Below, piece by piece: positions 50,243-60,315 of a stretch of DNA of 64,000 nt (position 1 is its first letter; every line of letters starts with the position of its first letter). This stretch comes from Hyphomicrobiales bacterium (GTDB taxonomy: Bacteria; Pseudomonadota; Alphaproteobacteria; Rhizobiales; Rhizobiaceae), in the NCBI GenBank assembly GCA_900472175.1, contig UCHD01000004.1:1-64000 (forward strand). Direction: 5' to 3'. A program made the translations under genes and the position numbers. Under the pieces are notes generated by a model. It was given only the letters and a program-made list of their open reading frames with translations, ran no database searches and was not told where the DNA came from.

Positions 50243-52426
50243 TCACCAGCTGTATTTCAACGAACCGATGACGGCACGGCCCTGATCACGGTAGCAGAAG
50301 CCTGCCGAGCAAACCGTATCGCGGCGGTCAAAGACGTTGGTTGCATTGACCTGCAGGCGCAGGCCCTCATATTTCTTGTCGATGGCCGCGAAGTCGTAAT
50401 GGGCGGCGGCATCGAAGAGGACGCGCGCGCCGTTGCGCGTCGTATTTTGGTCGTTGCCGAAGCTCGAGCCTAAGAAGCGGGCACCGGCACCGAAGCCGAG
50501 GCCGGCTGCCGGGCCATCTTCCGGCAACGTGTAGTCCGCCCAGAGCGATGCCATGTGACGCGGCACGGAGGAGACGTAGTTGCCTACCGTATCGGCCGGG
50601 CCTTCGGTGATCTTGATGTCGGTATAGGTATAGGACGCGATCAGCGACAGGCCGTTGTCGAGGCTGGTATTGGCTTCCAGTTCGAAGCCCCGCGAGCGCA
50701 CCTTGCCGCGCTGAACCTGAATGTTTTCAGGTCCTGTCGGCAGGTCCACAACCTCGTAATAAAGGCTGTTCTTCTGGTCGATATTAAAGAGAGCCGCCGT
50801 GATCATCGTGTTGCTGTTGGGCAGCAGATACTTGACGCCGATTTCTTCCTGCTGGCTTTCGGTCGGCTTGAACGGCTGTTCCGTTTCCTTGTTCCAGCCG
50901 GCATTGGGCGAGAAGGCCGTGGAGTAGCTGATATAGGGCGCAAGGCCGAAATCGGTTTCGTAGGTCAGGCCGATACGGCCGGAAAATGCCTTGTCCTGTT
51001 GCGAAACCTGGTTCGTCAAACCGGTGGTCAGATCGGTGTTGTCCGTATCGGTCGAGACCCAGTCGTAGCGGGCGCCGGCTGTCAGCGTCCAGGCGTCATA
51101 ACGGATCTGGTCCTGGATGTAGGTGCCAAGCTGCCATTGGTCCTGGACGACGCGCTCGTTGAAGTCGATCGGGTCGGTCGGACGGCCTTTGGTCGGGTTC
51201 TTGGTGTCAAGCGGCGGCGTGAAGCCGGTTCCGGCGAGGGACTTGAACCGCAATTTCGTGTAGTCGACACCGGCGAGCAATGTGTGATCGAGTGCGCCGG
51301 TATCGAACTTGGCCTCCATCTGATTGTCGATGACCACGGAGCTGAGGCGCTCGTCGAACGTTCCGGCGCTGCTATCCAGCAAGGTCGGATCAATGGCGTT
51401 CGGTGCGTAGGCGAAGGCCCAGTCGGCATCGACGTTCAGCGTCGAGACGCGCATGTTCTGGCGGAAGGTAAAGACGTCGTTCAGGCGGTGCTCAAATTCG
51501 TAGCCGAGGCGCGCCTGTGTCTGCACAGAGTCGTTGAAGTCCGGATTGCCGGCGAAAATGTCGGTTACCTTGCCAGTCGGGTCGTTGTAATAGGCCGCCG
51601 AACCGCCGGTCTTGGTGCGGGAATATTCGCCAAGAATGGTCAGCTTGGTGTCTTCGTCCGGCTTCCATGTAAAGGCCGGTGCGATATAGGCGCGGTCGTC
51701 CGGGACGCTGATCTGCTCTGTGTCGGCGCTGCGCAGCAGGCCAGTCATGCGGTAGTAGAGTGGATCGGTGTCGTTGATCGGGCCAGAGAAATCGAACTGG
51801 CCCTGGTAGCGGTTGTCCGTGCCGTATTGCAGCTGCAGTTCGCGCAACGGCTCCTCGGTTGGCCGCTTGGTGATCAGGTTGAACAGGCCACCGGCGCCGG
51901 ACGCACCATAGAGGGCCGACGACGGGCCGCGCAGGATCGAGACGCCTTCCAGGCCATAAGGCTCGTTCTTGAACAGCGAGGAGCTGGCGCCGGGCTGGCG
52001 CAGGTTGTCACGGAACATGCCGGTATAGGTAACGTCGAAGCCACGCACGGTGAAAGAATCGAAGCGCGGATCGAAGCCGTATCCACCGACCCGCGAGCCG
52101 GGCGTATAAGCAAACGTTTCGAGAAGTGTCTGCGGGTTGCGATCCTTCAACTGCTGCTCGGTCACGGACGAGATCGATTGCGGTATCTGCAGGAAGGGTG
52201 TGTCGACCTTGGCGCCGGTGGCGCTGCTGGTGCCAACATAGCCATCGGCCGTGATGACGCCGCCGCTGCCGCCCGTGACGGTCAAGACCTCCAGCGCCGT
52301 CGCGCCGTTGGTGCCGGTTTGCGTAGCGGCATCCTGCGCAAACGCCGCCAGCGAGAGGGTGAGGAGCGAGGTACCGGCAAGGGCGAGACGAACAGTAGAC
52401 CGGGTGGCGCGGCGGGGCTGGAGCAT
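50243..52426 (-). CDS. TonB-dependent siderophore receptor
   Basis: A 727-residue outer-membrane receptor. A signal peptide is present (LALAGTSLLTLSLAAFAQ). The plug domain includes DTPFLQIPQSISSVTEQQLKDRNPQTLLETFAYTPG, FTVRGFD, and LEGVSILRGPSSALYGASGAGGLFNLITKRPTEEP. A 22-strand barrel ends with RDQGRAVIGSLKYSW, a terminal Trp. The type fits the FhuA/FoxA ferrichrome or ferrioxamine group, in agreement with the FhuF downstream. Start is ATG at 52426, with GTG at 52435 as an alternative. An iron-responsive operator (TGA-N9-TCA) lies about 80 bases upstream. Two Cys near the end (RRDTVCSAGFCYRDQ) probably form a disulfide. Confidence 0.9.
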   Translation of the reverse strand: MLQPRRATRSTVRLALAGTSLLTLSLAAFAQDAATQTGTNGATALEVLTVTGGSGGVITADGYVGTSSATGAKVDTPFLQIPQSISSVTEQQLKDRNPQTLLETFAYTPGSRVGGYGFDPRFDSFTVRGFDVTYTGMFRDNLRQPGASSSLFKNEPYGLEGVSILRGPSSALYGASGAGGLFNLITKRPTEEPLRELQLQYGTDNRYQGQFDFSGPINDTDPLYYRMTGLLRSADTEQISVPDDRAYIAPAFTWKPDEDTKLTILGEYSRTKTGGSAAYYNDPTGKVTDIFAGNPDFNDSVQTQARLGYEFEHRLNDVFTFRQNMRVSTLNVDADWAFAYAPNAIDPTLLDSSAGTFDERLSSVVIDNQMEAKFDTGALDHTLLAGVDYTKLRFKSLAGTGFTPPLDTKNPTKGRPTDPIDFNERVVQDQWQLGTYIQDQIRYDAWTLTAGARYDWVSTDTDNTDLTTGLTNQVSQQDKAFSGRIGLTYETDFGLAPYISYSTAFSPNAGWNKETEQPFKPTESQQEEIGVKYLLPNSNTMITAALFNIDQKNSLYYEVVDLPTGPENIQVQRGKVRSRGFELEANTSLDNGLSLIASYTYTDIKITEGPADTVGNYVSSVPRHMASLWADYTLPEDGPAAGLGFGAGARFLGSSFGNDQNTTRNGARVLFDAAAHYDFAAIDKKYEGLRLQVNATNVFDRRDTVCSAGFCYRDQGRAVIGSLKYSW

Positions 52427-52505
52427 GTCATGCACTTTCTGGATAGGCGTGAGGTATAAGGTGACCCCTTCTATCAAGATTAGTTTTTCAGAAAAGCTAA
52501 ATGTA

Positions 52506-52520
52506 TGACTTAAATACTCA
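52506..52520. promoter_or_regulatory. Iron-responsive operator (RirA-type, TGA-N9-TCA)
   Basis: TGACTTAAATACTCA matches the TGA-N9-TCA palindrome of rhizobial iron-responsive operators recognised by RirA. It lies about 80 bases upstream of the TonB receptor start in an AT-rich promoter region, so the receptor-fhuF-binding protein operon should be repressed when iron is ample. Confidence 0.7.
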
Positions 52521-52590
52521 TGTTTTCAGTTGTGTGGGATTTCAGCAACATTTTTGGCGGAAATTTCAGTCGTTTCCGCCAGTTAGCGCA

Positions 52591-52627
52591 AAAATTGGAG
52601 AAGGCCGCACGTGAGAGGCGGCCTTCT
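52591..52627 (-). terminator. Probable terminator of the polyamine operon
   Basis: A 9-bp stem GAAGGCCGC / GCGGCCTTC (52601-52627) has a nine-base loop. On the minus strand TCCAATTTTT follows. It lies 31 bases past the aldehyde dehydrogenase stop. Confidence 0.6.
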
Positions 52628-52658
52628 GCGAACCGGCTATGTTGGATACCGCCAGCGG

Positions 52659-54086
52659 CTATCCATGGTTGATCATCACATGTCGGACGGCCGTATAATC
52701 TTCCAGCGCGTAGATCGACATGTCCTTGCCATAGCCGGATTGCTTGATGCCGCCGTGGGGCATTTCGTTGGTCAGCATGAAATGGGTGTTGATCCAGGTG
52801 CAGCCATATTGCAGGCGGGAGGCAGCCTTCATCGCCTTGGAGATGTCCTTGGTCCAGACGGAGGAGGCGAGGCCGTAGTCGCTGTCATTGGCCCAGGCGA
52901 CGGCCTGATCGTTTTCGGTAAAGCGCGTGACCGAGACGACCGGGCCGAACACTTCGCGGCGGACGATTTCGTCTTCCTGGGTGGCTCCGGCGACGACTGT
53001 CGGCTGGAAGAAGAAGCCGTCCTTGCTGCCGAGATTGCCGCCGGTGGTGATTTCAATGTGCTTCTGCTCGCTGGCGCGCTCGACAAAGCTTGCCACCCGG
53101 TCGCGCTGGCGCCGGGAAATCAGCGGGCCGATCTCGTTTTCGGCATCGTCTGCGAGATTGTACTTGATCGTGGAGACGGCCGAAGTGAGGTCGGCGACCA
53201 GCTTTTCGTAGATGCCGTCCTGCGCATAGATGCGGCAGGCGGCGGTGCAATCCTGACCGGCATTATAATAGCCGAAGGCGCGGATACCGTTGACGACGGC
53301 TTCGAGATCGGCATCGTCATAGACGATGACGGGCGCCTTGCCGCCGAGTTCCAGATGAGTGCGCTTGACGGTTTTAGCCGCTGCCTGCAGCACCTTCTTG
53401 CCGGTGGCGATATCGCCGGTGATCGAGACCATGCCGATCTTCGGGTGGTTGATCAGCGTATTGCCGACGGTATCGCCGCGGCCGAGGATGACGTTGACGA
53501 CGCCTTCCGGCAGGATGTCGGCCAGCAGGCGCGCCATTTTCAGCGCTGTCAGCGGCGTCTGTTCGGAGGGCTTGAAGACGACGGTGTTGCCGCCGGCAAT
53601 GGCGGGTGCCAGCTTCCAGGCCATCATCATCAGCGGATAGTTCCACGGCGCGATCGAGCCGATGATACCGACGGGATCGCGGCGGATCATCGAGGTATGG
53701 CCGGGCAGATATTCGCCGGCGACGGTTGCATGCAGGTTGCGGATAGCACCGGCGAAAAAGCGCCAGCAGTCAACGATGGCGGGCAGTTCGTCATTGCGCA
53801 CGGCATTGATCGGCTTGCCACAGTTCAGGGCTTCCAGCGCTGCGAAGGCGTCGGCGTCCCTCTCGATCGCGTCGGCGATCTTCAAAAGGTAGCCGGAGCG
53901 TTCGCCGGGCGTGGTCATCGACCAAGTCACGAAGGCCTTTTCGGCGGCATCGACGGCGCGCTCGATCTGCGATTGCGAGGCCTCGGCGAGATCGATGATC
54001 TTTGCGCCGGTGCGCGGGTTGAGGATCAGTTCCTCGGCTTCGGTGCCTGCCTCGAACTGTGATCCGATCAGCAATTGTGTGTCCAT
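52659..54086 (-). CDS. patD: Gamma-aminobutyraldehyde dehydrogenase
   Basis: A 475-residue NAD-dependent aldehyde dehydrogenase, closely like E. coli PatD/YdcW. Conserved stretches: [50 protein letters not shown], catalytic Glu in [19 protein letters not shown], and catalytic Cys in [14 protein letters not shown]. It oxidises 4-aminobutanal from putrescine to GABA. It is the last gene of the ABC operon, 24 bases after the second permease, the same linkage as E. coli ydcSTUV-patD. No putrescine transaminase gene is adjacent. Confidence 0.92.
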   Translation of the reverse strand: MDTQLLIGSQFEAGTEAEELILNPRTGAKIIDLAEASQSQIERAVDAAEKAFVTWSMTTPGERSGYLLKIADAIERDADAFAALEALNCGKPINAVRNDELPAIVDCWRFFAGAIRNLHATVAGEYLPGHTSMIRRDPVGIIGSIAPWNYPLMMMAWKLAPAIAGGNTVVFKPSEQTPLTALKMARLLADILPEGVVNVILGRGDTVGNTLINHPKIGMVSITGDIATGKKVLQAAAKTVKRTHLELGGKAPVIVYDDADLEAVVNGIRAFGYYNAGQDCTAACRIYAQDGIYEKLVADLTSAVSTIKYNLADDAENEIGPLISRRQRDRVASFVERASEQKHIEITTGGNLGSKDGFFFQPTVVAGATQEDEIVRREVFGPVVSVTRFTENDQAVAWANDSDYGLASSVWTKDISKAMKAASRLQYGCTWINTHFMLTNEMPHGGIKQSGYGKDMSIYALEDYTAVRHVMINHG

Positions 54087-54110
54087 TTTGGTTCTCCCGT
54101 GAAGTTCGGA

Positions 54111-54926
54111 TTATTTTCCGGCGCCGGCGATCTGGTCGCCGTCGCGGGTGAGGTAGTAGGCGGCCAGGATCGGCAGGAAGGTGACCAGCATCACCACCAT
54201 GGCGACGACGTTGGTGACCGGCCGCTGGCGGGGGCGGATCAGTTCTTCCAGCATCCAGATCGGCAGCGTCGATTGCTGGCCGCCGGTGAAGGTGGTGACG
54301 ATCACCTCGTCGAAGGACAGGGCGAAGGCGAGCATGCCGCCGGCCAGAAGTGCCGTGCCGATATTCGGCAGGATGATATGGCGGAAGGTTTGAAAACCGT
54401 CGGCGCCAAGATCCATCGACGCCTCGATCAGCGAGCCGGAAACGCGGCGGAAACGGGCGACGGCGTTGTTGTAGACGACGACGATGCAGAAGGTCGCGTG
54501 GCCGAGCACGATGGTCCAGAACGAGAAGGGGATATCGGCCATGGAAAAAGCAGAGCGCAGGGCGATGCCGGTGATGATGCCGGGAAGCGCGATCGGCAGG
54601 ATGACTAGCAGCGAGATCGTCTCGCGGCCGAAAAACCGTGTCTGGCTGACGGCGGCGGCACAGAGTGTACCCAACACCAAGGCGATGGCCGTGGCGATGG
54701 TGGCGACCTTGACGGAGAGCGTGAGCGCCGCCCAGACATCCGGCCGGTTCCAGGTAACGGCAAACCATTGCAGCGTCAGGCCGGGTGGCGGGAACTGGTA
54801 GCTCTTTTCCTCCGTGGTGAAGGCATAAAGGAAGATCAGCAGGATCGGGATATGCAGGAAGGCGAGCCCGCCGATGGCAGCGATCTTCAGGCCCAGCGGG
54901 GCGGTGGTGGAGCGGTCAGAGCGCAT
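54111..54926 (-). CDS. Polyamine ABC transporter permease (PotC type)
   Basis: A 271-residue inner-membrane permease with six helices ([24 protein letters not shown] first). The ABC permease EAA-type loop reads [30 protein letters not shown]. The start ATG at 54926 lies inside the previous gene (11-base overlap) with GGGAG upstream. It pairs with the PotB-type permease. Order in the operon is binding protein, ATPase, permease, permease, aldehyde dehydrogenase. Confidence 0.9.
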   Translation of the reverse strand: MRSDRSTTAPLGLKIAAIGGLAFLHIPILLIFLYAFTTEEKSYQFPPPGLTLQWFAVTWNRPDVWAALTLSVKVATIATAIALVLGTLCAAAVSQTRFFGRETISLLVILPIALPGIITGIALRSAFSMADIPFSFWTIVLGHATFCIVVVYNNAVARFRRVSGSLIEASMDLGADGFQTFRHIILPNIGTALLAGGMLAFALSFDEVIVTTFTGGQQSTLPIWMLEELIRPRQRPVTNVVAMVVMLVTFLPILAAYYLTRDGDQIAGAGK

Positions 54927-55865
54927 CGAAGGCTCCCATGCGTTTGGCCATCCAGAGATAGAGGCCCATGATGACGATCGGGACGACGGTGAAGGCGGCA
55001 GCCAGCGGAATGTTGCCCGCGGTGCCCTGCTGGGCATAGACGGCCTGGCCGATGAACAGCCGCGAGGAACCGACAATCTGCGGGATGATGTAATCGCCGA
55101 GTGTCAGCGAAAACGTGAAGATCGAGCCGGCGACGATGCCGGGCAGGGCAAGCGGAAACAGCACGTGGCGGAAGGTCTGCTGCGGTGTGCCGCCGAGATC
55201 GGACGAGGCCTCGATCAGGTTGCTCGGCACACGCTCCAGCGCTGCCTGGATCGGCAGGATCATGAACGGCATCCAGACATAGACGAAGACAAGGAAGGTG
55301 CCGGTATAGCTGACCGACAGCGAATTGCCGCCGATGATCGGCAGTGCCAGCCAGCCGTCGAGCAACCAGAGCAGATGGAGCTTGGTGAAGGCCCAGGTGA
55401 GAATGCCTTCCTTGGCAAGGATCAGCTTCCAGGCGTAGATCTTGACGAGATAGCTCGACCACAGCGGCAGCATGATGCCGAGGTAGAAGACGGCCTTCCA
55501 TTTTCCCTTGGCATAACGGGCGGCGTAATAGGCAATCGGAAAGGCGATCAGAGCCGAAAAGATCGTGACCACCGCTGCCATGGTGATGGTACGGACGATG
55601 ATGTCGAAATTGGCGTCCGAAAGCAGCTGCCTGTAGGTCGACAGCGTGAACTCGTAACTGATCAGGCCCGAGAAATCATCGATTGAGAAGAAGCTCTGCA
55701 GCAGCAGCGCAAACAGCGAACCGAGATAGATGATGCCGAGCCAGAGGACGGGCGGGCCAAGCAGGATCACGAGAAGAACGTGCGGGTGCTTCCACAGGAA
55801 GTCCGACAACCGTCCCGTCAGGCCCGGCCGGTTCGGCGTGATTGCCGCGGGCGTGGCGAGCGTGC

Positions 55866-55869
<4 letters not shown>
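54916..55869 (-). CDS. Polyamine ABC transporter permease (PotB type)
   Basis: A 317-residue permease. The N-terminal part ([38 protein letters not shown]) is followed by five more helices. The EAA loop reads [31 protein letters not shown]. The start ATG at 55869 overlaps the ATPase stop by four bases (ATGA), so the genes are coupled. It builds the membrane channel with the PotC-type subunit. Confidence 0.9.
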
Positions 55870-56864
<995 letters not shown>

Positions 56865-56890
56865 GGGGACTCCGTATTTCTTTCTTGGGC

Positions 56891-57003
56891 TGCCCCTCAT
56901 CCGGCCTGTCGGCCACCTTCTCCCCGCAGGCGGGGCGAAGGGGCAGGCGGCAACCTCCGTCATTCCCTCTCCCCGTTTACGGGGAGAGGGTCAGGGTGAG
57001 GGG
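56891..57003. repeat. RIME-like intergenic palindromic repeat, inside the polyamine operon
   Basis: CCCCTCATCCGGCC edge, hairpin CTTCTCCCCGcaggCGGGGCGAAG, hairpin CTCTCCCCGtttaCGGGGAGAG, and closing GTCAGGGTGAGGGG. It lies between the binding-protein and ATPase genes on the minus strand, so the transcript would carry two strong hairpins. Confidence 0.82.
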
Positions 57004-57025
57004 CATTGCAGGTATTGGTGTTGGC

Positions 57026-58186
57026 TTATCGCCCGCCGATGACGCCGATGTAGTCGGAGACCCAGCGGTGATAGGGCACGCACTCGCTCTGGCTGGCGCA
57101 TTTCGAAGTCGGCGTCTTCCAGAACTTCACCTTGTCGAAATCATCATAACCATTGGCCTTGCAGCCGCCGTCGGTGAGAAGTTCGTTGCCCTTGCAGGCC
57201 GCTCCCACGGACGGGTTGGCGCCGAACCAGGCGGAGACATCGCCCTGAACCTTGGGCGACAGCGAATGTTCCATCCACATATAGGCGCAGTTGGGATGCT
57301 CGCTTTCGGCATGCAGCATTGTTGTGTCGGCCCAACCGGTCACGCCTTCTTCCGGAATGGTCGAGGCGATCGGCTGTTTTTCCGCCTGCAGCAGATTGAC
57401 CTGGAACGGCCAGGAGCCGGAAGCGACGACGCCTTCGTTCTTGAAGTCGTCGATCTGGATCATCGCGTCATGCCAGTAGCGGCTGGCGAGCGTGCGCTGG
57501 ACGCGCAGCACGTCAAGGGCTGCCTTGTACTGGTCTTCGTTGAGTTCGTAAGGGTCCTTGATGCCAAGTTCCTTGTTGTGGAACATCAAGTAGTTGGCGG
57601 CATCGGCCACATGGATCGGGCCATCATAGGCCTGAACGCGGCCCTTGTTGGATTTGCCATCGGGCAGGGTCATTTCCTTGAAGACGACATCCCAGCTCTT
57701 CGGCGCTTGCCCCTTGAAGGTGTCGGTATTGTACATCAATACGTTCGGACCCCAGACGTAGGGAACACCATAGTGGACGCCGTTGACTGTGTACCACGGC
57801 GACGACTGCATGCGTTCATCAACAGTCTTGAAGCTCGGGATCAGGTCGGTGTTGATCGGCTGGACACGCTTGCCGGCAACAAGGCGGAGCGATGCGTCAC
57901 CAGAGGCGGTAACGAGGTCGAAGCCGCCTTCATTCATCAGCGCGACCATTTCGTCGGAGGTCGCAGCCGTCTTGACGCTGACCTTGCAACCCGTCTCTTT
58001 TTCGAAGCTGGTGACCCAGTCGTAAGACTTGTCAGTCTCGCCGCGCTCGATATAGCCGGCCCAGGCGACGATCGACAGTTCGCCTTCGCCCTTGCCGAGT
58101 TCCTTCAAGGGTTCCTGTGCGAAAGCGTGGGTTGCGAAAGCAAGCGAAAGGGTGAGCGCGGTGCAGGATTTCAGAATCTGCTTCAT
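57026..58186 (-). CDS. Polyamine ABC transporter substrate-binding protein
   Basis: A 386-residue periplasmic protein with a signal peptide (MKQILKSCTALTLSLAFATHAFA). The fold is PotD/YdcS-like: GELSIVAWAGYIERGETDKSYDWVTSFEKETGCKV, DGKRVQ-type binding loops, YGVPYVWGPNVLMYN, and ASGSWPFQVNLLQAEKQPIAS. Four Cys occur near the C-terminus (GAACKGNE, GGCKANG, SKCASQSECVP), probably two disulfides. It is the first gene of the transporter operon, with GGGAGA before the ATG. An ATC-N9-GAT palindrome lies about 103 bases upstream. Putrescine or a related amine is the likely ligand, given patD. Confidence 0.9.
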   Translation of the reverse strand: MKQILKSCTALTLSLAFATHAFAQEPLKELGKGEGELSIVAWAGYIERGETDKSYDWVTSFEKETGCKVSVKTAATSDEMVALMNEGGFDLVTASGDASLRLVAGKRVQPINTDLIPSFKTVDERMQSSPWYTVNGVHYGVPYVWGPNVLMYNTDTFKGQAPKSWDVVFKEMTLPDGKSNKGRVQAYDGPIHVADAANYLMFHNKELGIKDPYELNEDQYKAALDVLRVQRTLASRYWHDAMIQIDDFKNEGVVASGSWPFQVNLLQAEKQPIASTIPEEGVTGWADTTMLHAESEHPNCAYMWMEHSLSPKVQGDVSAWFGANPSVGAACKGNELLTDGGCKANGYDDFDKVKFWKTPTSKCASQSECVPYHRWVSDYIGVIGGR

Positions 58187-58288
58187 CTTCAGTCTCCCGT
58201 TTTGGTGTCCGAATTTTTCGGTCTTGTTCCCAAAACGAAAGGTGCCTCGATTTCGCCGCTTTCGCAAATTCATTAATCAGAATGGCGC

Positions 58289-58305
58289 TATCGGATTTTC
58301 CGATA
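58289..58305. promoter_or_regulatory. ATC-N9-GAT LysR-type palindrome ahead of the polyamine operon
   Basis: TATCGGA-TTT-TCCGATA is a perfect 7-3-7 palindrome fitting the ATC-N9-GAT LysR operator pattern. It lies in the 129-base gap between the LysR gene stop and the binding-protein start, about 103 bases before the latter. It probably marks the LysR site for this operon. Confidence 0.65.
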
Positions 58306-58315
58306 TCGGTTCTAT

Positions 58316-59227
58316 TTATCGCGGCCGGCCGCTACGCAGGGCCTCGGCCACCCCGATGAAATCCTTGGCCGCTTGCGGAAGGCCCGAGCCCTTGCGCCAG
58401 ACCATGCCAACCTGAACGACGGGCAGGGCGCCGGAGACATCGCGGCTTTCGATTCGGTCGCCTTCCAGAGACCAGGGGCGGTAAACCAGATCCGGCAAAA
58501 GGGCGATGCCGGCGCCGGTGGCCACGAGGCTGCGCACCGCCTCGACGGAACGGGTGCGGAAAGCCACGTGCGGGCGGGCGCCGAGCGCGGTCAGCAGCTT
58601 GCCGGTATTCTCCTCGATTTCGTCGACCGTCAGCATGATCAACGGTTCCTTGGCGATATCGGCGACAGAGATGATATCGGCGGAGACTAGCGGATGGCCG
58701 AGCGGCAACCACAGACGATAGGGCGAGGTCTCGATGATTTCCGCCTGCAGCGCCATGCGATCGCGCAGATTGGAGATGACCATGACGGCAACATCAAGCT
58801 CGCCGCCGATCAACAGGTGCTCGAGATAGGAGCCATTGTCCTCGATGGCGCTGACCTCGACACCGGGGCAGGCGCGGCGGTAGCGGGCGAGCAGATCGGA
58901 CAGCACGTAACCGGCAACCAGCGAGGTGACACCGAGATTGAGCTTACCGCCGGTGCGTTCTTCCCGCTCCTGCGAAAACGAGCGGCGGGCATCGGAAACA
59001 CCGGCGAGGATCTTGGTGGCATGGCGCAGGAACTGGTGGCCATTATGGGTGATATGCAGCCCGCGCGGATGACGCTCGAACAGCTCGACGCCAAGATCGG
59101 TTTCCAGCTCCTTGACAGCCTCTGTGATCGAGGATTGCGAAATCGACAGGTTCTGCGCCGCACGCGTGACCGAGCCCTGTTCGGCGACGGCGATGAAATA
59201 CTGAAGCTGACGGAGCGTGAAGGCCAT
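58316..59227 (-). CDS. LysR-type regulator of the polyamine transport operon (putative)
   Basis: A 303-residue LysR protein: helix-turn-helix TLRQLQYFIAVAEQGSVTRAAQNLSISQSSITEAVKELE at ~4-45, effector domain LNLGVTSLVAGYVLSDLLARYRRACPGVEVSA and later SVEAVRSLVATGAGIALLPDLVYRPW. It lies upstream of the polyamine uptake operon on the same strand. The palindrome in the gap supports control of that operon, and a polyamine or GABA-related effector is inferred. Confidence 0.85.
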   Translation of the reverse strand: MAFTLRQLQYFIAVAEQGSVTRAAQNLSISQSSITEAVKELETDLGVELFERHPRGLHITHNGHQFLRHATKILAGVSDARRSFSQEREERTGGKLNLGVTSLVAGYVLSDLLARYRRACPGVEVSAIEDNGSYLEHLLIGGELDVAVMVISNLRDRMALQAEIIETSPYRLWLPLGHPLVSADIISVADIAKEPLIMLTVDEIEENTGKLLTALGARPHVAFRTRSVEAVRSLVATGAGIALLPDLVYRPWSLEGDRIESRDVSGALPVVQVGMVWRKGSGLPQAAKDFIGVAEALRSGRPR

Positions 59228-59391
59228 GACCTAGCTAACACGGTTGCGGGGGGAGATGGCAAGGTACTGAAGGCTTGGTTCCGTCATCGATTGGCAGGGT
59301 GCGCCGTCAGAAGCGTTTCGGCATGCCGGTTTCTGAATAGTACATGGAGATGGATTTGATAGGTTCACTGTAATGGATGCAGGAAAAGCTC

Positions 59392-60315
59392 ATGGATTCG
59401 ATATTTTCAAAACCAATCCCCACCGAACCCGGCATCCTCGCCTTCCACAAGCGCTGCGAAGCGTTCTATCCGGCCGATGCCGTCGATGCGTCGATCGGGC
59501 AGCAGCGGGAATGGTATGACGCGCTCTGTGCCGAGTTCGACGCTCCGTCACCGGAAGGGCTGACGCGACAAGACGAGATGGTGGGCGGTCGCATTCCGGT
59601 TCGCCGCTACCGGCCGGCAGACATCGCGACGCAAACAAGGATTTTCTATATTCACGGCGGCGGTTTCGTCGTCGGTTCGCTGCAAAGTCATGATGCCATC
59701 TGCGCCGAGATTGCCCATGCGGCCAAGGCGGAGCTGGTCTCCGTCGATTACCGGCTGGCACCGGAGCATGTCTGGCCTGCAGCGTTTGACGATTGTTTTG
59801 ATGTTTTGTCGTGGCTGCTCGCTGATAGGCGGCCGCTGGTTGTTGTTGGGGACAGCGCGGGTGGTAATCTGGCAGCGGGCATGACGTTGAAAGCCAAGGC
59901 GGCGGCGCTGAGCGGCATCGTAGGCCAAGTTCTGATCTATCCGGGACTGGGCGGCGATCTCGTCTCCGGCTCTTATGTTGAAATGGCGGAGGCCCCGGGC
60001 CTGACGACCGCCGATGTTGCCTATTACCGGGATGTCCTGAAGGCTCCGGCGGAAAACGCCTTTGCCCATCCCTTGAAAGTAGCTGATTTTTCCGGCCTTC
60101 CGCCAGCCTACATCACATCGGCGCATTTCGATCCGCTGCGCGATGATGCGGCACTTTATGGCCAGAGGTTGATTGCTGCGGGTGTCAACGTCACCTACCG
60201 CGACGAGCCGCAGATGATCCATGCGTGGCTGCGCGCCCGTCATATGAGCGAGGGCGCGCGGGACGGTTTTGTGCGGCTGTGCCGTGGTGTCAGCGATCTT
60301 GTTGGGACGCTGTGA
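59392..60315 (+). CDS. Alpha/beta hydrolase, hormone-sensitive-lipase-like esterase
   Basis: A 307-residue esterase of the HSL (family IV) group. The oxyanion motif HGGGFVVGS is at ~90, nucleophile Ser in VVGDSAGGNLAAG, Asp in SAHFDPLRDDA, and His in EPQMIHAWLR. Start: ATG at 59392 with AGGAAAAGCTC upstream; ATG at 59377 adds five residues. It would hydrolyse short-chain acyl esters; the natural substrate is unknown. It is convergent with msrA, the stop codons touching (60315/60316). Confidence 0.86.
   Translation: MDSIFSKPIPTEPGILAFHKRCEAFYPADAVDASIGQQREWYDALCAEFDAPSPEGLTRQDEMVGGRIPVRRYRPADIATQTRIFYIHGGGFVVGSLQSHDAICAEIAHAAKAELVSVDYRLAPEHVWPAAFDDCFDVLSWLLADRRPLVVVGDSAGGNLAAGMTLKAKAAALSGIVGQVLIYPGLGGDLVSGSYVEMAEAPGLTTADVAYYRDVLKAPAENAFAHPLKVADFSGLPPAYITSAHFDPLRDDAALYGQRLIAAGVNVTYRDEPQMIHAWLRARHMSEGARDGFVRLCRGVSDLVGTL

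Noticed and set aside
50555-52459. A 634-residue open frame antisense to the TonB receptor
   Set aside because: It mirrors the receptor codons in a GC-rich gene, has low-complexity composition and no recognisable domain; the receptor on the other strand has full family signatures.
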